From NCBI GenBank assembly GCA_029582155.1, contig CM055909.1:46998412-47062411 (forward strand): a stretch of DNA of 64,000 bases, read 5' to 3'. This document shows positions 45,406 to 57,659 of this stretch, piece after piece. A model generated the notes under the pieces. That model did not search any database. It had not been told where the DNA came from and saw only the letters and a program-made list of their open reading frames with translations. The translations under genes were made by a program, and so were the position numbers. Position 1 is the stretch's first letter, and each line of letters starts with the position of its first letter. The DNA is from Panopea generosa (lineage: Eukaryota; Mollusca; Bivalvia; Adapedonta; Hiatellidae).

Positions 45406-45705
45406 CGGTGATACGATGGTGATGACACAACAGTACGATAGCACGATGGTGAGGGTAGCGAAGGCACGATGACGAAGATGCGATAACTCAATGACAAAAT
45501 TGTGATGGACAAATGTAACGACAGAACGATGCCAATATTACATCGCGTCTTCGTAATGTGCCATCGCTCCATCACCATTGTGATATCATACCAGGAACAA
45601 TCATGTTGTAGTGCTGTTGTATAATCGGGTCTCCGTCATCGTGCCTTTGCTCCACCAAAATCGTACCATCGCCATATCACCATCGTGCTATCTTACAATC
45701 GCAAG
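45405..45705. repeat. Imperfect inverted repeat rich in CGATGGTGA words
   Basis: The left arm (45,408-45,490) contains GATAGCACGATGGTGAGG and AGGCACGATGACGAAGATG. The right arm (45,630-45,700) contains their complements (CATCGTGCCTTTGCTCC, ACCATCGTGCTATC). The DNA could form a long imperfect hairpin. It looks like a low-complexity repeat made of ACGATGGTG-like words. Confidence 0.65.
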
Positions 45706-46137
45706 CATGCTGTAGTAGCAGCGCATTCCTGCCTTACATGCGCATGAACTCAGGAGAGAGTTGTAACTTAAATTAATAGAAATTGTAGTTCAATCCTTTG
45801 GCAAATGTATACAATTGTTATAATTATATGGTCATATGTATATGTCGATATATCTAACATACGCAATAAAACATGTTTAAATTAAAAATTATAATAAATG
45901 TTGTACGTTTTTGTACCTTCAACTATACATTTGTAGGGTTGATATTGAGGGATCTAATGAAAAAAAACCAGTATAAAACTTTGTTTGGCAAATACAATAC
46001 ATTGAGAAGTCTCAAATTATGAATGTCTTTAAATTTGTATTTTTATGGAATTAAGAAGCTGACAAAAGAACCATTGTTGGTAATAATAAGTTAAGTTTGC
46101 ACAGAAGAAAGACGTTTCATTAAATGCAATTTGTAAG
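45706..46137. other. AT-rich DNA, nothing recognised
   Basis: No feature seen. Confidence 0.45.
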
Positions 46138-46428
46138 TACCAAGTTGCAGAATGCAATGTACACACACTGAATTAATAAATTGGCATTTGGAAGAATGGA
46201 ATTTGTAATTTCCCATATATAAATATACAGTTGCAAGATGCAATTTACACATACTGAATTAATAAATTGGCATTTGGAAGAATGAAATATGTAATTTCCC
46301 ATTTATAAATATACAGTTGCAAGATGCAATTTACACATACTGAATTAATTAATTGGCATTTGGAAGAATGAAATATGTAATTTCCCGTATATAATTATAC
46401 AGCTGCAAGATGCAATTTACACACCAGG
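46138..46428. repeat. ~86-bp tandem repeat, 3.4 copies
   Basis: GTTGCAAGATGCAATTTACA recurs at 46,144 (variant), 46,230, 46,315 and 46,402, with AATTGGCATTTGGAAGAATG in each full unit. Confidence 0.93.
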
Positions 46429-47949
46429 ATTTTGTGATAACCATGTTAAAATTGCATTAAAACAATCTGAGTTTGAGAGGGATCTTACTGTCGTAAGAAA
46501 GACAACTTGAATAATACATAGAATTTGATAAACGTCAGTCTGTATTGATTTCTTGACATTTTTCAAAATCTGTGTAATATTTATTACTTGTTCTGTACAT
46601 GCTGTGTGAATATCGAATGTAAGATTCTTCTTATCATATGACCAAGGGAAATAATGCATTGACCATTTATCTTTCGGATGACGTAATGTCTGTAAATAAA
46701 TTCAATTACCATCATAAATCGACGACATTTATATGTTTTATTACATGTTTATACGGAAACTAGCTTGGGATTTAACGCACGAGGGCCGAGTTAAACAGGA
46801 AATAGTGAGTAATAAATCGATTGTGATATTACAATAAGCTCAAGAAATATTGCATAGATTTATTACACTCATACATCGTAAAGTTATATAATATACCCCT
46901 AATTCATTATTCATGTTTTGATCTTCAATGGCTTTTTAAATTGATTAGTGTTATATATTTGTCATACCTAATACCACGAGTCTAATTTTTTTTTTCAACC
47001 ATGTAAATAATGGCGTCAATAATAAATAGTAATAAGGTTACTCAAGTATGCTGAGTAATAAACAGTTGCCGATACGAAATGCAAACAAATGCCGACGTTA
47101 ACGGAAGTTGGAGCTTTTCGCATGTCTTCCCAGATTGTTTTTATACGGGCATTCGCGGTACTAAGTATATAGCGGTATTAAGTATACTGTATATACTGAA
47201 ATAGTAATGTCAACTAACTCCATTACAACGTTTCTAAACACAGAGTTTTGTCATAATTAATCTGAATTATTTTATAATCAGACGACCTAATATCAATGAA
47301 GACTTTTATCCTGTAATTCGCAAATGCTTGCAAATATAAGATGTATCAAAGCACTTTGAAACAGGACTTTAGATAGGTGATAACGATTGGGATGTGACGA
47401 ATGGTCGAGAAATACATAAGTTATCATCATATATCGAAATGCATGTTGGTTGAGTTGCACAAAAAGAGACTTTTATTCATTGCCACAAAAACAGACCTGA
47501 ATTTGAGTTATCTAAAATCCTTTCGCATTTGTTACATCGTAGTTGTCTTTATTTATTGAAACTGTGGTTTTCTGTGTAGGATTCCATTCCTAAGAATGCT
47601 TACACAATCATTTGAAGAAACTGTATAAGAAAACATATGTTAAACAAGTATTTTAAAATGCCCACACTCATGCATTACAATGTTAGCTTACGTAATTACA
47701 CTATATGTTTGTATTGTTCGTTATTCGTTTTCCGTGAATTGTTTACTTATTTGAAGTAGTCATTTGTTTTTAAACTTTTTTCTAGATGTTCTGTATACGT
47801 TATATTGTTGCATTAATGCTCTTCTGCTGATTCGTCTGCAACAGACATGTGCACTGTTTGTATTGAATGTTATTGTTTTTATTTTCAAACGTTAATAATG
47901 TGCGATTTTTTCTTGTTTTCAAATCTTTATTTATTTACTTTGTAACATC
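46429..47949. other. AT-rich DNA, nothing recognised
   Basis: The 80-codon minus frame at 46,417-46,659 has no domain. Around 47,155-47,205 there are short CGGTATTAAGTATA words and a near-palindrome AGTATACTGTATATACT. Confidence 0.45.
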
Positions 47950-48190
47950 GTATACAGAGTGAACCCTTGTAGCTCTGACGGGAAGTATGTCATTTGAATA
48001 CATTGACTGTTACCTACATATTGTAAATGATCATCTGTGCCGTGTGATCTACAAAGTAATCATTATACCAATGCCATTGTATAATTCGCTTACTTTAAAA
48101 CCCAAGAGAATTTATTCGGCAGATACGACTAAAATTACATGTAAAATAAGAAATGTAACAAAAAGGAAAGTCCGATTAAAATATATCCAA
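47950..48190. repeat. Rearranged fragment of the large repeat family
   Basis: GAATACATTGACTGTTACCT and ACATATTGTAAATGATCATC match the minus orientation of copy A (complement of about 33,000-33,060). The following AGATACGACTAAAATTACAT and GTAAAATAAGAAATG match the plus orientation of copies A and B (30,365; 40,680). Two pieces in opposite orientation are thus joined here. The frame 47,987-48,217 is not a gene. Confidence 0.65.
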
Positions 48191-49280
48191 TATACTCTAC
48201 AGTCTTTTGACTGTTAACTTTAATATATATTATTCAACGTGAATGAAACCAAACGCATTTTTTTCAGAGACAGTCGAAAATCATGAACTCTTGTATGCTT
48301 TTCTATGATTTTAAGTTTTAAGTTATTAAGATATATAGGTAAATATGTTGGATAAACAGGAGGTACACTTTATATACAGCCAATATAACTGAAGGTACAC
48401 TCAAGGAGTTATACAGCGACGAAAAACAATTACTTGAGATACGCTCGCGTTTTAACGGAGACTCTTACGATTACGTTTTCAATTATCTTAACTTTAATTA
48501 ATCGCAAACTTGCACAAACCAAAATTACGCTTTGCACGAAATTCTTTATTTCAGGCAAAATGTGTATAAAATTGTTGAAGAACGCATGATTACATTTTTG
48601 TACTGCAACTAAAAACAAAGAAAATTACTTGAATTACATTTAATGTATAATTAATTGATTGCCTGTGAATTCTGAATAATTATATTGCTAAATAAACAAT
48701 CATTTTTGTGCTATTTATCAACAATTATCCTATAATTTCTTAAATAAGTCCAAGGGGTACCGTACTTTTCTACTTCTGAATTTCAGAATGTTAAGCCCAT
48801 CATTAACGAAAAATACATATCTCGATTATACCTTTGTGAGATAATTTCTTCCTACAGCAAAGTTGGATCTTCATTGGTCATTTAGATCTGAACGATTTAT
48901 TTGGATGAATATAACAGGTTTTCAGCTAATTTTGTTACGAACACGATTCAGGACGAAGTTAATGTATATGTTAAAAAAAATCAAACTATATATAGAAATA
49001 TAACTATTTAAGGATTAAAAGTCCTTCGGGCTTCACGAACATTTAACTAGCCTAATGTGTTTCATCACCCGATGAAAACTCAAAATTCGGCTTTTAATCC
49101 TTTTATTTACATTATAAATTATTATTCTCCAGCTATTTAAGATAAAACTAATTACGTAATTTGTAATTTTGATATTAAAAAAACAAATTATACGCATTTA
49201 ACTGCAAAGCCAATGTCATGAATGTAACGTCAACGTTGTCAACATACTGAATAAGTGCACGCATTTGAAGGACATCTTAC
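48191..49280. other. AT-rich DNA, nothing recognised
   Basis: No feature seen. Confidence 0.45.
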
Positions 49281-49430
49281 GGCAAACGTCACGTGAAACT
49301 AACGGCAACCTGGCGTCTTACCAGCAAAACAAAATCGTGCAACCAATGAAATGCAAACTATGCCTTTAAGCTCCGCCCAGCTGCAAGTGTTTTTCAATGG
49401 GAAATGAAATGCAGTAAATCTATATAGTTC
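49281..49430 (+). promoter_or_regulatory. GC-richer, promoter-like cluster upstream of copy E
   Basis: In order on the plus strand: AACGTCACGTGA (CRE/E-box-like, near 49,285), AACCAATGAAATG (CCAAT, near 49,341), GCTCCGCCCAG (reverse GC box, near 49,370) and CTATATAG (TATA-like, near 49,420). The spacing would suit a promoter starting near 49,450. Part of the GC box sequence is shared with 20.2 kb, so a repeat origin is also possible. No transcript is identified. Confidence 0.25.
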
Positions 49431-50967
49431 ATTTAGGCCGATTGCAGTGGAAATTACATATTTATTTATCTACCCTTGCAATAATTTTATTTTAATGAGA
49501 TGTGAACTATGAGGCATTTATTAGGGCGACAATATTTATAATCATATTCCATTCCTTTTCATCGTCTGCTCTTTAAAATAATAGCAAAAAGTCGGCTTGT
49601 GATGTGTCATAGTTTAAACTTCAGTCGGAGCTTTTGACGTCATCTGTAGAATACATTATTTTTAACTTTTTAATTATCTTAATACATTCAAAAGCTGATT
49701 CCTATTAAAGTGAATTCTATCATGTAATATATTAAATCTTAAACACAAAAATAGTGCAATCTCCTATGTGGGTGTAACTCTCTTCCAAATGCCTATAATT
49801 ACATTTCAGCAGATATTTTCTCATAAATGAATATAAGTTATTACCTTAATGGACATGCTTAAACATATTTCATCCATTACTTTGCTATTATTCATGATTT
49901 ACCTTATTAACCCGACTTTTGACGATGACTAATGAAATGGAATTTGGGAACTGTATGTTTTGATGGTATATATGTCTTCATCTAAATTGATAAATATTCG
50001 AATTCATTACTGTTCAGCTAATATATAGAATACAGGTTTTGACTAGCAGTGTACTATAAAATCTTAAAAAGAGGGAAGGTCTGCGAATTGTCTTAGATTA
50101 TGTTTGTCTGTTCTCTTATAAAATCAGTTAAGTATGTAAGGAAAATAATTATGATGTTTCAACTTCGTATCAATGGAAATATTGGATGCAATTATAGATT
50201 TAATTGCATTTTTCTCCCTAGAATACAAGTTTTGTGTCTGTATAATGTCTTCCCTAAGTGATTTATTGACGAAGTGTGCTTCTTTGCGTCGTAACTGTCA
50301 TTTTTTTCCGACGATTATATTGCCGGTATCAGTATTAAAGCTACACATTCCTGGTAGATAAATGACACACAAAATAATATATTGTTTTTAGCGCAGCTGG
50401 GCTCTTATTTACATCCCACATATTATAAGTAAACAACAAGTTGTAACATTAATTTTCTACAACATATTCTAATGAAACTTAGTCACAATGATAGTTCTAT
50501 TTGTGTTGTAATCAATGATATGATCGCTGTTATATAAAACAAACACTGAGTAAATTACAAACGGCATCTCTTCTTAACAAATTATATGCATGGCGTGTCT
50601 TTTTATTTTGATGAATATGACAAATTCACAAAAAAAGCTTAGAATTATTTTTATGATTTCTATTATTCGAACTTTGAAATAAACCGTACTTCGTTTATAC
50701 ATGTAGGAAGTTACAATGGCATTTTGAATACTTGCTTGACAAAAGCCGTTATTGGCATTTCAATTAAAAGTTTAAACTAAAATAATACTATTTCCATTTT
50801 AATATATGAAATATAAGATACAGCTTTCAGTAAATGTTTTGGAAAATACTATAACTCACTTACAAAACCATAAAGCGTGCACTATAGACAATGCACTTAT
50901 AGGAACCTTTATTGTTTTCCGATTATTTACTTGTCCAAAAAAGTAGTTTTGCTATTTTTCAGCATTT

Positions 50968-51200
50968 TACAACACGTTTCACAATGTTGTTTAATGAGGT
51001 TTAACGCCATTTCCAACACGTTTCATAATGTTGTTTAATGGGGTTTAACGCCATTTCCAACACGTTTCACAATGTTGTTTAATGGGGTTTAACGCCATTT
51101 CCAACACGTTTCACAATGTTGTTTAATGGGGTTTAACGCCATTTACAACACGTTTCACAATGTTGTTTAATGGGGTTTAACGCATTTCCAACATGTTTCA
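50968..51200. repeat. 44-bp minisatellite, ~5 copies, inside copy E
   Basis: AACACGTTTCACAATGTTGT and TTAATGGGGTTTAACGCCAT repeat every 44 bp with very few differences; the last unit is shortened. It is absent from copy D, so it arose after the copies diverged. Confidence 0.95.
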
Positions 51201-51204
51201 GGTT

Positions 51205-51392
51205 ATCTATGACATATCCAGTTTAACTGGTTGAGAAAGACCTCAGATTGAGAACCATCGTCTTTCCGCAAGTACCTGGAAACATTATCACAAAATGTTT
51301 CTGGAGCGAGCGGGGCTCGAAGCTACCTTAGCGGTAAGAAGTAAGTGATCTTGAGACGGCGCCTTAGAACATTCGGCCACTGAGGACATCGT
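51205..51392 (-). repeat. tRNA-derived SINE, type 3, inside copy E
   Basis: A box TGGCCGAATGTTCTAAGGCG (complement of about 51,361-51,380) and B box GTAGCTTCGAGCCCCGC (complement of 51,311-51,327). The body shares GACATATCCAGTTT with the copy near 1.95 kb. Confidence 0.8.
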
Positions 51393-52169
51393 TATTCAAA
51401 TTCAATATAAAAAAAAATGATATAATACACTTTGAAGAGAGAAAATAAATTGTTTTAGATAAATCACCAATGCCTAAAATGATTAAAATACAATTGTGTT
51501 ATATCAGTTGCCATAGAATATAATTGGGTTGAACGCTGTGATTACTGCTCTTTTAATTGATGTTTCTAAAATATATACCCAGTTTGTCATACAATTTAAA
51601 CATGCATGATTTCACAATTGTTAGGCAATAAACTAGAACGGCTACGTTCACAAACCTATGTAATTTTATGATTTGATGACGAGGGAAGAGCGAGGTTTAA
51701 AGCTTGAGGTTTGTTAGTGAACATCGCAAGACGTTAACCGCTTGCCACTTCTTCTGTATGCTTATAACTTACTGTGTTCATGATTATTCTCCAAGTATTA
51801 ATTGACTGCATCATATAAATGTTATATATGCTCATTTACAAAACACAAAGTATTTCGATGAGTTACATAATTGAACACAATACGTTGTGGTGCATTCTAT
51901 TGTATGCATTCTTCTTCTTGACATATTGTTATCCCATATTCTGTTATTGGATATTATGTTGTTTTGTTTTCATTCAAATCATTTATACTCGTATCAGCTT
52001 TAATTTAACATATATGTAAAAATTGTTTTCCAAGATTCCGTTTAATGACGTCAAATTTCATCAACAGATAACTAACACAGTGTTCTGCCAAAGTTTCCAT
52101 TTTTAAAATTCATTTTAGTATGGATGAGAAACATTGTTTGAATTGCTAAGTGGATAAAGCAGACTCCGA

Positions 52170-54570
52170 TTATGTAGTTCAATATTTTAATGTGTTTTGC
52201 TGAAATACCATCACAGTATGGTTTACGTCAACACTGCCATTCTTCTATTAAGTGATATTATAAATCATACTTGAATATCATCATAGAATAATACTTCAGT
52301 TGTTGTATCTGCTAAATCTGGTAAATAGGAAGAAACAAAGAGCGATTGACTTGATTTAATGGACTGGAATATTACAGCACTCCAACACTAAAATGGTTAC
52401 ATGGTGCCAGCATGTTAACGGGAAATACCTTAAAGCTTAGATTAGAAATATAAAAAACAGAACAATATATTTGAAGGTAGACTCCTGATGGTATGGTAAA
52501 CACAGGGATACTTGCAACACGTTATATATAAACACAATGTTCATTTTACAACATGCTAGAGTCAGTGATTCACTTCTTTGTCATCAATAATACAGTGATC
52601 GAGAACCAGTTCTAGTATCTAATCCTGAGTTTGACGAAAACTTGATAAAACGATAAAAACATAATTTGGAGAATCCTACACATATTTATAGATTAACAGG
52701 GTTTCAATAATTGCAGCTATCCCTAGCGGATAGGTGATGGTTATTGGGAGGCATACGCTTTACGGTGTGATTCTCATAAGAGTGTGTAAATAATGCATCA
52801 CCCCTTTCGAGTTAGTCTGGAACAAAGAGGTAACGTTAAAAAATTATGTCTAGGCAAAAAATACAATTTTGTTTAGGTAAACGAGTCTAACAATGCAAAT
52901 ACATAAGGCTGTTTGATAGATTAAAGATTATTCTTTCATATTGTGAAGACGATGGCTTCAGATGTTTAAGGATTACCATGATTTTGTGTTGGATTTTGCC
53001 TCGCATGTCTATGTGAACTGTTTCAATAACTTACACGGGTACGTACTAAGTAAAGAAACAAGAACGGCATATTTGGGAAATTGAAATGACCTTTATTCAT
53101 TAGTTTGCCGAACGAACCCTAGTAGCGTTGACGGCCGTCTCATGCAAAGAGGATGTCATACATTTGAATACATTGGTACCTACATATTGTAATTGATCAT
53201 TTGTGCCGTTTAAGTAAACAAGTTATTCCTTTGATCCATTTCCTTTCTAAGTATAAACTTAATCGTAAAACGTATGATGAAACTATTGTGCCATTGGATA
53301 ACAACCGAAAGACTTTAGCAATAGCTAAACGAGCTACATTAGTTTCGTATTTTATTTTAATAAGTAACGATTCTTGGAGTGTACGACTACATTTGTGCTA
53401 TGATCGCAAAGACCACTTGTCGTTTTCCGAAGGAGTAAAATGATCGAAGTTACTTTAAAAATGTCATTGGGCCAGAGTATTACAAGAGGTCGCGTACTTT
53501 TTTGTAATGTGCATCCCTTTTAGAAAGACAAGTCAGTAAGTTTGCTTTATATATACATGAAGATTGAACAGTAATTGAAGATATTCGTCAAGATGCATTA
53601 GTTTCGTACTTTATATCAATTAGGTACCGCTGCAAAGAGTATACGGACTATTAATTAGAATTTCTAAGATCAATAACGCTTAAAGCAATGCTATTTAAGT
53701 ATGTATCATGATGTTCTTATCGGTTGTTGATTCATCGTAATTGCTACATCTATAGAGTAAAGGAAAGTAAGTATACGCCTTCGTGGCTTGAGGTTTTATA
53801 AAATGACTTTGATATTCGAACCGGTAATGAAATAAGCTTTTAAAGTAAGTGCATCAATCTCTCATAACGACGTGTAATTTTGTGCATATTCGCATGGAAC
53901 AGAATCCTTATGACATAAATAGATTTGCAACTTCTATTAGAATGCGCTTAAATACTCTTTAAATAACCCTAAACCTCTCAAAACAGAAAAATTGGTTGGC
54001 ATTTGGTCTGCGAAATCAGCATTGAGATTCCATTACAAGATACCTCTTTGAACTATAATCTTTCGTATCAATGGCGAAATGATATCTATCAATTCTAAAG
54101 TAAATTGTTCAAATATTTCTCATCATCTAAGGATAAGATATTGATTGACTTAAGGCAACAGGTACAATCAGTACAACAAATATTCAAAATGCATTGCTGT
54201 TACGATCATCACGAATTAAAATTCTGTTTTCAATGTACCTGTATCAACAAATCCACGAATACTTGTCAAATATCGTTGGGTCTCCAGGATATAATGTCCA
54301 GTACTTTGCTTTGGATTTCGTCAGGTCTTATATATACTGTAAAGGCAGAGGATAATCACATAATGCAAACTCGACCTATAGTTTTGTAAGTATAACCATT
54401 TTATATCGTTACAGCTAAACTATACTATTCAATCGGACAGCAGCATTAAATCATCATGATTCTAAGGGACAACTTCGATGTACTTTGAACAGACTTTAAT
54501 GTCAGTAAAAACCCGCTTCAGTAACCACTTCTTGCTTGAGGGAAGGGTCGTAACTTAAATTGTTAGAATT
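52170..54570 (-). repeat. Large dispersed repeat family, copy C (inverted)
   Basis: On the minus strand this follows copy A from about 33,690 back to 31,560, then ends. It carries a private 309-bp insertion (52,711-53,019). Frames at 53,201-53,443 and 54,105-54,389 (plus) are long by local standards but interrupted or altered in copies A and B. Confidence 0.75.
52701..53029. mobile_element. 309-bp insertion with 10-bp target duplication
   Basis: GTTTCAATAA occurs on both sides (52,701-52,710 and 53,020-53,029), while copies A (about 33,190) and B (about 43,930) have a single similar site and no insert. The inserted DNA starts TTGCAGCTATCCCTAGCGGA and ends TCGCATGTCTATGTGAACT. No inverted ends, tRNA boxes or A tail were recognised. 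A 10-bp duplication suits a retroposed element or an hAT-like/Mutator-like element; the class is open. Confidence 0.75.
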
Positions 54571-54599
54571 TTGGATCTTACACATTAGTAGAAAAATCA

Positions 54600-54880
54600 G
54601 TGAATCTACAATGGGCTGTTTTGTATCTCTGCACTACTCTTCTGAAATAAAAGACGACAATATTCTTCCTGAGTACCCATGATATGGGGAACCGTTCGCA
54701 ACGATAAATAAAAAGATATTACATTTTATTTTTTCTTGAAGTTCTGAATTCCAGTCAATGGCAATATTCATTTATATTTGAAATGAATAAAATACACGTT
54801 TTTCTTCTTTGTCAAGCAGTACTTTTTTTAAACTGTTAAAATACTGAAATGTTGAACACAACTACAAATAAAGGGTGGTA
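54600..54880 (+). repeat. SINE type 2 tail plus shared flank
   Basis: GTATCTCTGCACTACTCTTC and AACGATAAATAAAAAGATAT are the inverted counterpart of 38,690-38,990. The SINE head is missing. The segment directly adjoins the end of copy C. Confidence 0.7.
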
Positions 54881-55019
54881 AAAATTTAGTGATATTTTTT
54901 ATGATGTTCTTTTTACTCGCCTAATATTTGAGAACAAGCTGAAATATGATACTTATTCACTCAGTTTGGTCTTTGATTCGACCTCTATAACTCATATAAA
55001 CGTATAAGTGACTAATTCC

Positions 55020-55560
55020 CCATACAAGGTAGTTGTTACATAACTTTAATATTATCGTCAAGATGCATTAGATTCTAAATTTATGTCAGTCAGCAATGCT
55101 GCCAGGAGTGTAGACTATTATTAGCGTTACTAATCAATGATAAATATGTCTTAAATAGATGTTATTTAAGTGTATATAATGTTTTTCTTATCATTTAAAG
55201 TCCATGGTAATTGACAATTACAGAGGACAAGGAATATAACTATACTCCTTAATGCCTTGAGGTTTTATGATATTGTTTTGATATTTTCTTGGTAATGAAA
55301 TCAGCTTTTAGTGTTACGGCATCAATCTCTTATAATGACGTGTAATTTTCTGCATATTCACACGAACACCGATGACATAATGTAATCGCTATTTTGATGC
55401 TACCAAATAACATTTCAACGACACTACCCAAAGAAGACAACAAATTTCTGAAATACTAATAATATAAACTTGTTGGTATTTTGTTCATCGAATCCAGACC
55501 TGAAATTAAACTTTTAGACGTATCTTTGAACTATAATACTTGCATTATACTGATACATTA
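55020..55560 (-). repeat. Large dispersed repeat family, fragment F
   Basis: CGTCAAGATGCATTAGATTC, CTTGAGGTTTTATGATATTG and ATGACGTGTAATTTTCTGCA match the complement of copy A between about 32,200 and 32,650. Confidence 0.75.
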
Positions 55561-55639
55561 GTAATTTTTGTAGTTTTTAAAATCGTTCAATTTGTTTTAC
55601 AGTTATTCTATAAAATGGATCAGTGATCCCGATTGGGTC

Positions 55640-55830
55640 CGTTAAATTGTAATGTTGGGAAAGCTGCATTTGAACACGTTGAGTTGCTTCAACTGAAAGT
55701 TAAATGACGTCACAGTTTAGAAAGCGTTCAATTGCTATGAGTTGTGTGACAAGGCATAGATTTCCTCTTCTTTTTCATTGGTTGTTTATAGACCTGATTC
55801 GGTAGATATCAGGTTATAGGATAGACTAGA
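55640..55830 (+). repeat. Left member of an inverted repeat pair
   Basis: AAATGACGTCACAGTTTAG, AAGCGTTCAATTGCTATGAG and ACCTGATTCGGTAGATATCA are matched, inverted, at 57,660-57,855. The pair is about 190 bp each and 1.8 kb apart. The left member also holds the CRE-like palindrome TGACGTCA. Confidence 0.8.
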
Positions 55831-56535
55831 ATACAGCGACTTCTATTTATTAATAATATAATTATATCAAGCGGCGTTAAACATTCAACTGCCCTATTAA
55901 TATGACATTATATGGCAGTTTCTTGAATGGTACAATAGTGTGGAGATCATGTCATAATGAGTTGAAATATATCAGAGTGCATTGTTCGCGCCGTTATAAT
56001 CGAAATAGAGCCTGATTTAGTTGTTCTAACAAGCCCAATACCCCAAGACACCACTGTTCAAAGTATTGCTGTACCAAATTATACAGAATAAATTCTTTTG
56101 AATATTCGTCTTCACACTTTGTAGGTATACTGCTTCTAGTTTTGTGTTTCTCACTTGCTTCCTTTTAGATATAGTTGAACACTCATATTCTGATCAGTTA
56201 CTTTTTACTTTTTATTATATTAAATGGCCACAGAATAAATTTCTCTTGATATCAAGTGTTCGGACTTTTGCTTTTATATGTATACTGTCTCTTTGTTTGT
56301 CTCTTCGTTCTTTTCAATGTAATTCGGCCCTTATTTGTTACTTTGTATTATAAATGTTTTCAGAATAAAATCCCCGGATAAATTTTTTGTCAAATTCTTC
56401 TTTGTATGTGTGACTAAATAGTTTAGCTGTTTTCTGTAAAAGACGATTTGAATTGTTATTTAGAATGTTAGCATCTTAAGACTGAGTATGTTACTGTAAT
56501 TGATTTATGACATATTTCGCCAGTTGTTAAAGCAG
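55831..56535. other. AT-rich DNA between inverted repeats
   Basis: The 69-codon plus frame at 56,144-56,353 is hydrophobic and T-rich. No transposase or other domain is recognised between the two inverted copies. Confidence 0.45.
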
Positions 56536-56705
56536 CGTGTGATATAAGAGGCGGATCAGGAATTTCAGTTGGTCCGAGTGTGCACACGGGAGTGAAGGGC
56601 GTGTGCCTTTTTATAACGAGTAGATCCGAATACAATACGGGAGTAAAGGGATGTGGGGAGGTAATGGGGGCGGCAGTTTTTTCAAAGAGTAGATCTGTCA
56701 TTGAT
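56536..56705. repeat. GC-rich repeat with internal duplication
   Basis: ATAAGAGGCGGATCAGGAAT followed by two related blocks, ACGGGAGTGAAGGGCGTGTG ... GAGTAGATCCG and ACGGGAGTAAAGGGATGTGG ... GAGTAGATCTG, about 60 bp apart. The minus frame over it (56,701-56,468) is Pro/Thr-rich and probably a by-product. It resembles a short GGCGGATC-type non-coding element. Confidence 0.55.
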
Positions 56706-57659
56706 TATTCAGTTTGAATTGTAGATTGTCAGTTGTTTTTATTACATGATTGATATTTTATAGTATAAGAATTTAAAAGATATCAGTAAACTGAATGTCT
56801 GATTTTTGTAATGATCGATATTTCATATTCGTCAATCTATTTGTTTGCCTTGTTGAAGTTGATTGAATTGTATCCATTCGATTCGGAGTACCACGCACTT
56901 TCTCTTCGAACCGTACAATGTAATGCTGCTATCCAAACATATATGTAGAAAATTAGCTGAAACAATACGAGATGGTCAAACAAACAACACTTTAGTCGAT
57001 TAAAATACCCTTAAAATTTAAGATAGAACTTGTCAGAACTTGTTGTTCAGCACACAATAGAACAGAGAGGCACAATAACACACCGTATTTGGAGAGGATT
57101 TATACCCTATGTCAATTTCGTGAGATTGAAGATGAATACTTACTTTGTTATGAAATGTCATCACTATATTATATTAAGGAACATTATTGCTATACTTACT
57201 GGCAAACACCCTACAACAACCATGTTTTACAATATGATAAATAAAAAAATAGACAAACTATTCATATACGTACATGTGTTTTTGAGGATTTTGATAAAAG
57301 TCAACAATTCATTCAAAATCATATTGGAAATTTTTAAACGATATATATATATTGCTTTTTGGTTTAAATTTATAAAAAAAAATACATTTTCACTCAACCA
57401 TGTGTTACAATAAAATGAATACACAAAGGGAAACTTATTTTTTTTTGTAAAAGCGTTGTTTAATAAAAACAAACAATTCTTTACCAATCATATGAACAAC
57501 TATGTCTTAATGTTTAACTGATATAAGTTGATTGTTAATGCATTACTGAAATATTTTATAAATGTATATACTGTTATAACATTATATGTATTCTTTATTC
57601 TTCTAACACACATTTAGTTAAATTATACTGCATTATGTGTATATGTTTTATAGACCAGA
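56706..57659. other. AT-rich DNA, nothing recognised
   Basis: The 127-codon plus frame at 57,030-57,413 is the longest non-repeat frame here. It starts with a non-ATG codon and becomes Ile/Lys/Phe-rich, as expected from AT-rich DNA, and it is overlapped by a minus frame. Confidence 0.4.

Larger units (their letters stand above)
49610..52169 (+). repeat. Large dispersed repeat family, copy E
   Basis: It begins like copy A (AAAGCTGATTCCTATTAAAG at 49,690), then follows copy D in inverted orientation. It has gained a 44-bp array and a type 3 SINE between about 50,960 and 51,392. The frames 50,173-50,361 and 51,819-52,019 are readable in other copies but with many amino-acid changes. Confidence 0.75.

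Noticed and set aside
57030-57413. 127-codon plus frame
   Set aside because: It starts with a non-ATG codon, becomes Ile/Lys/Phe-rich, is overlapped by an open minus frame and has no domain.
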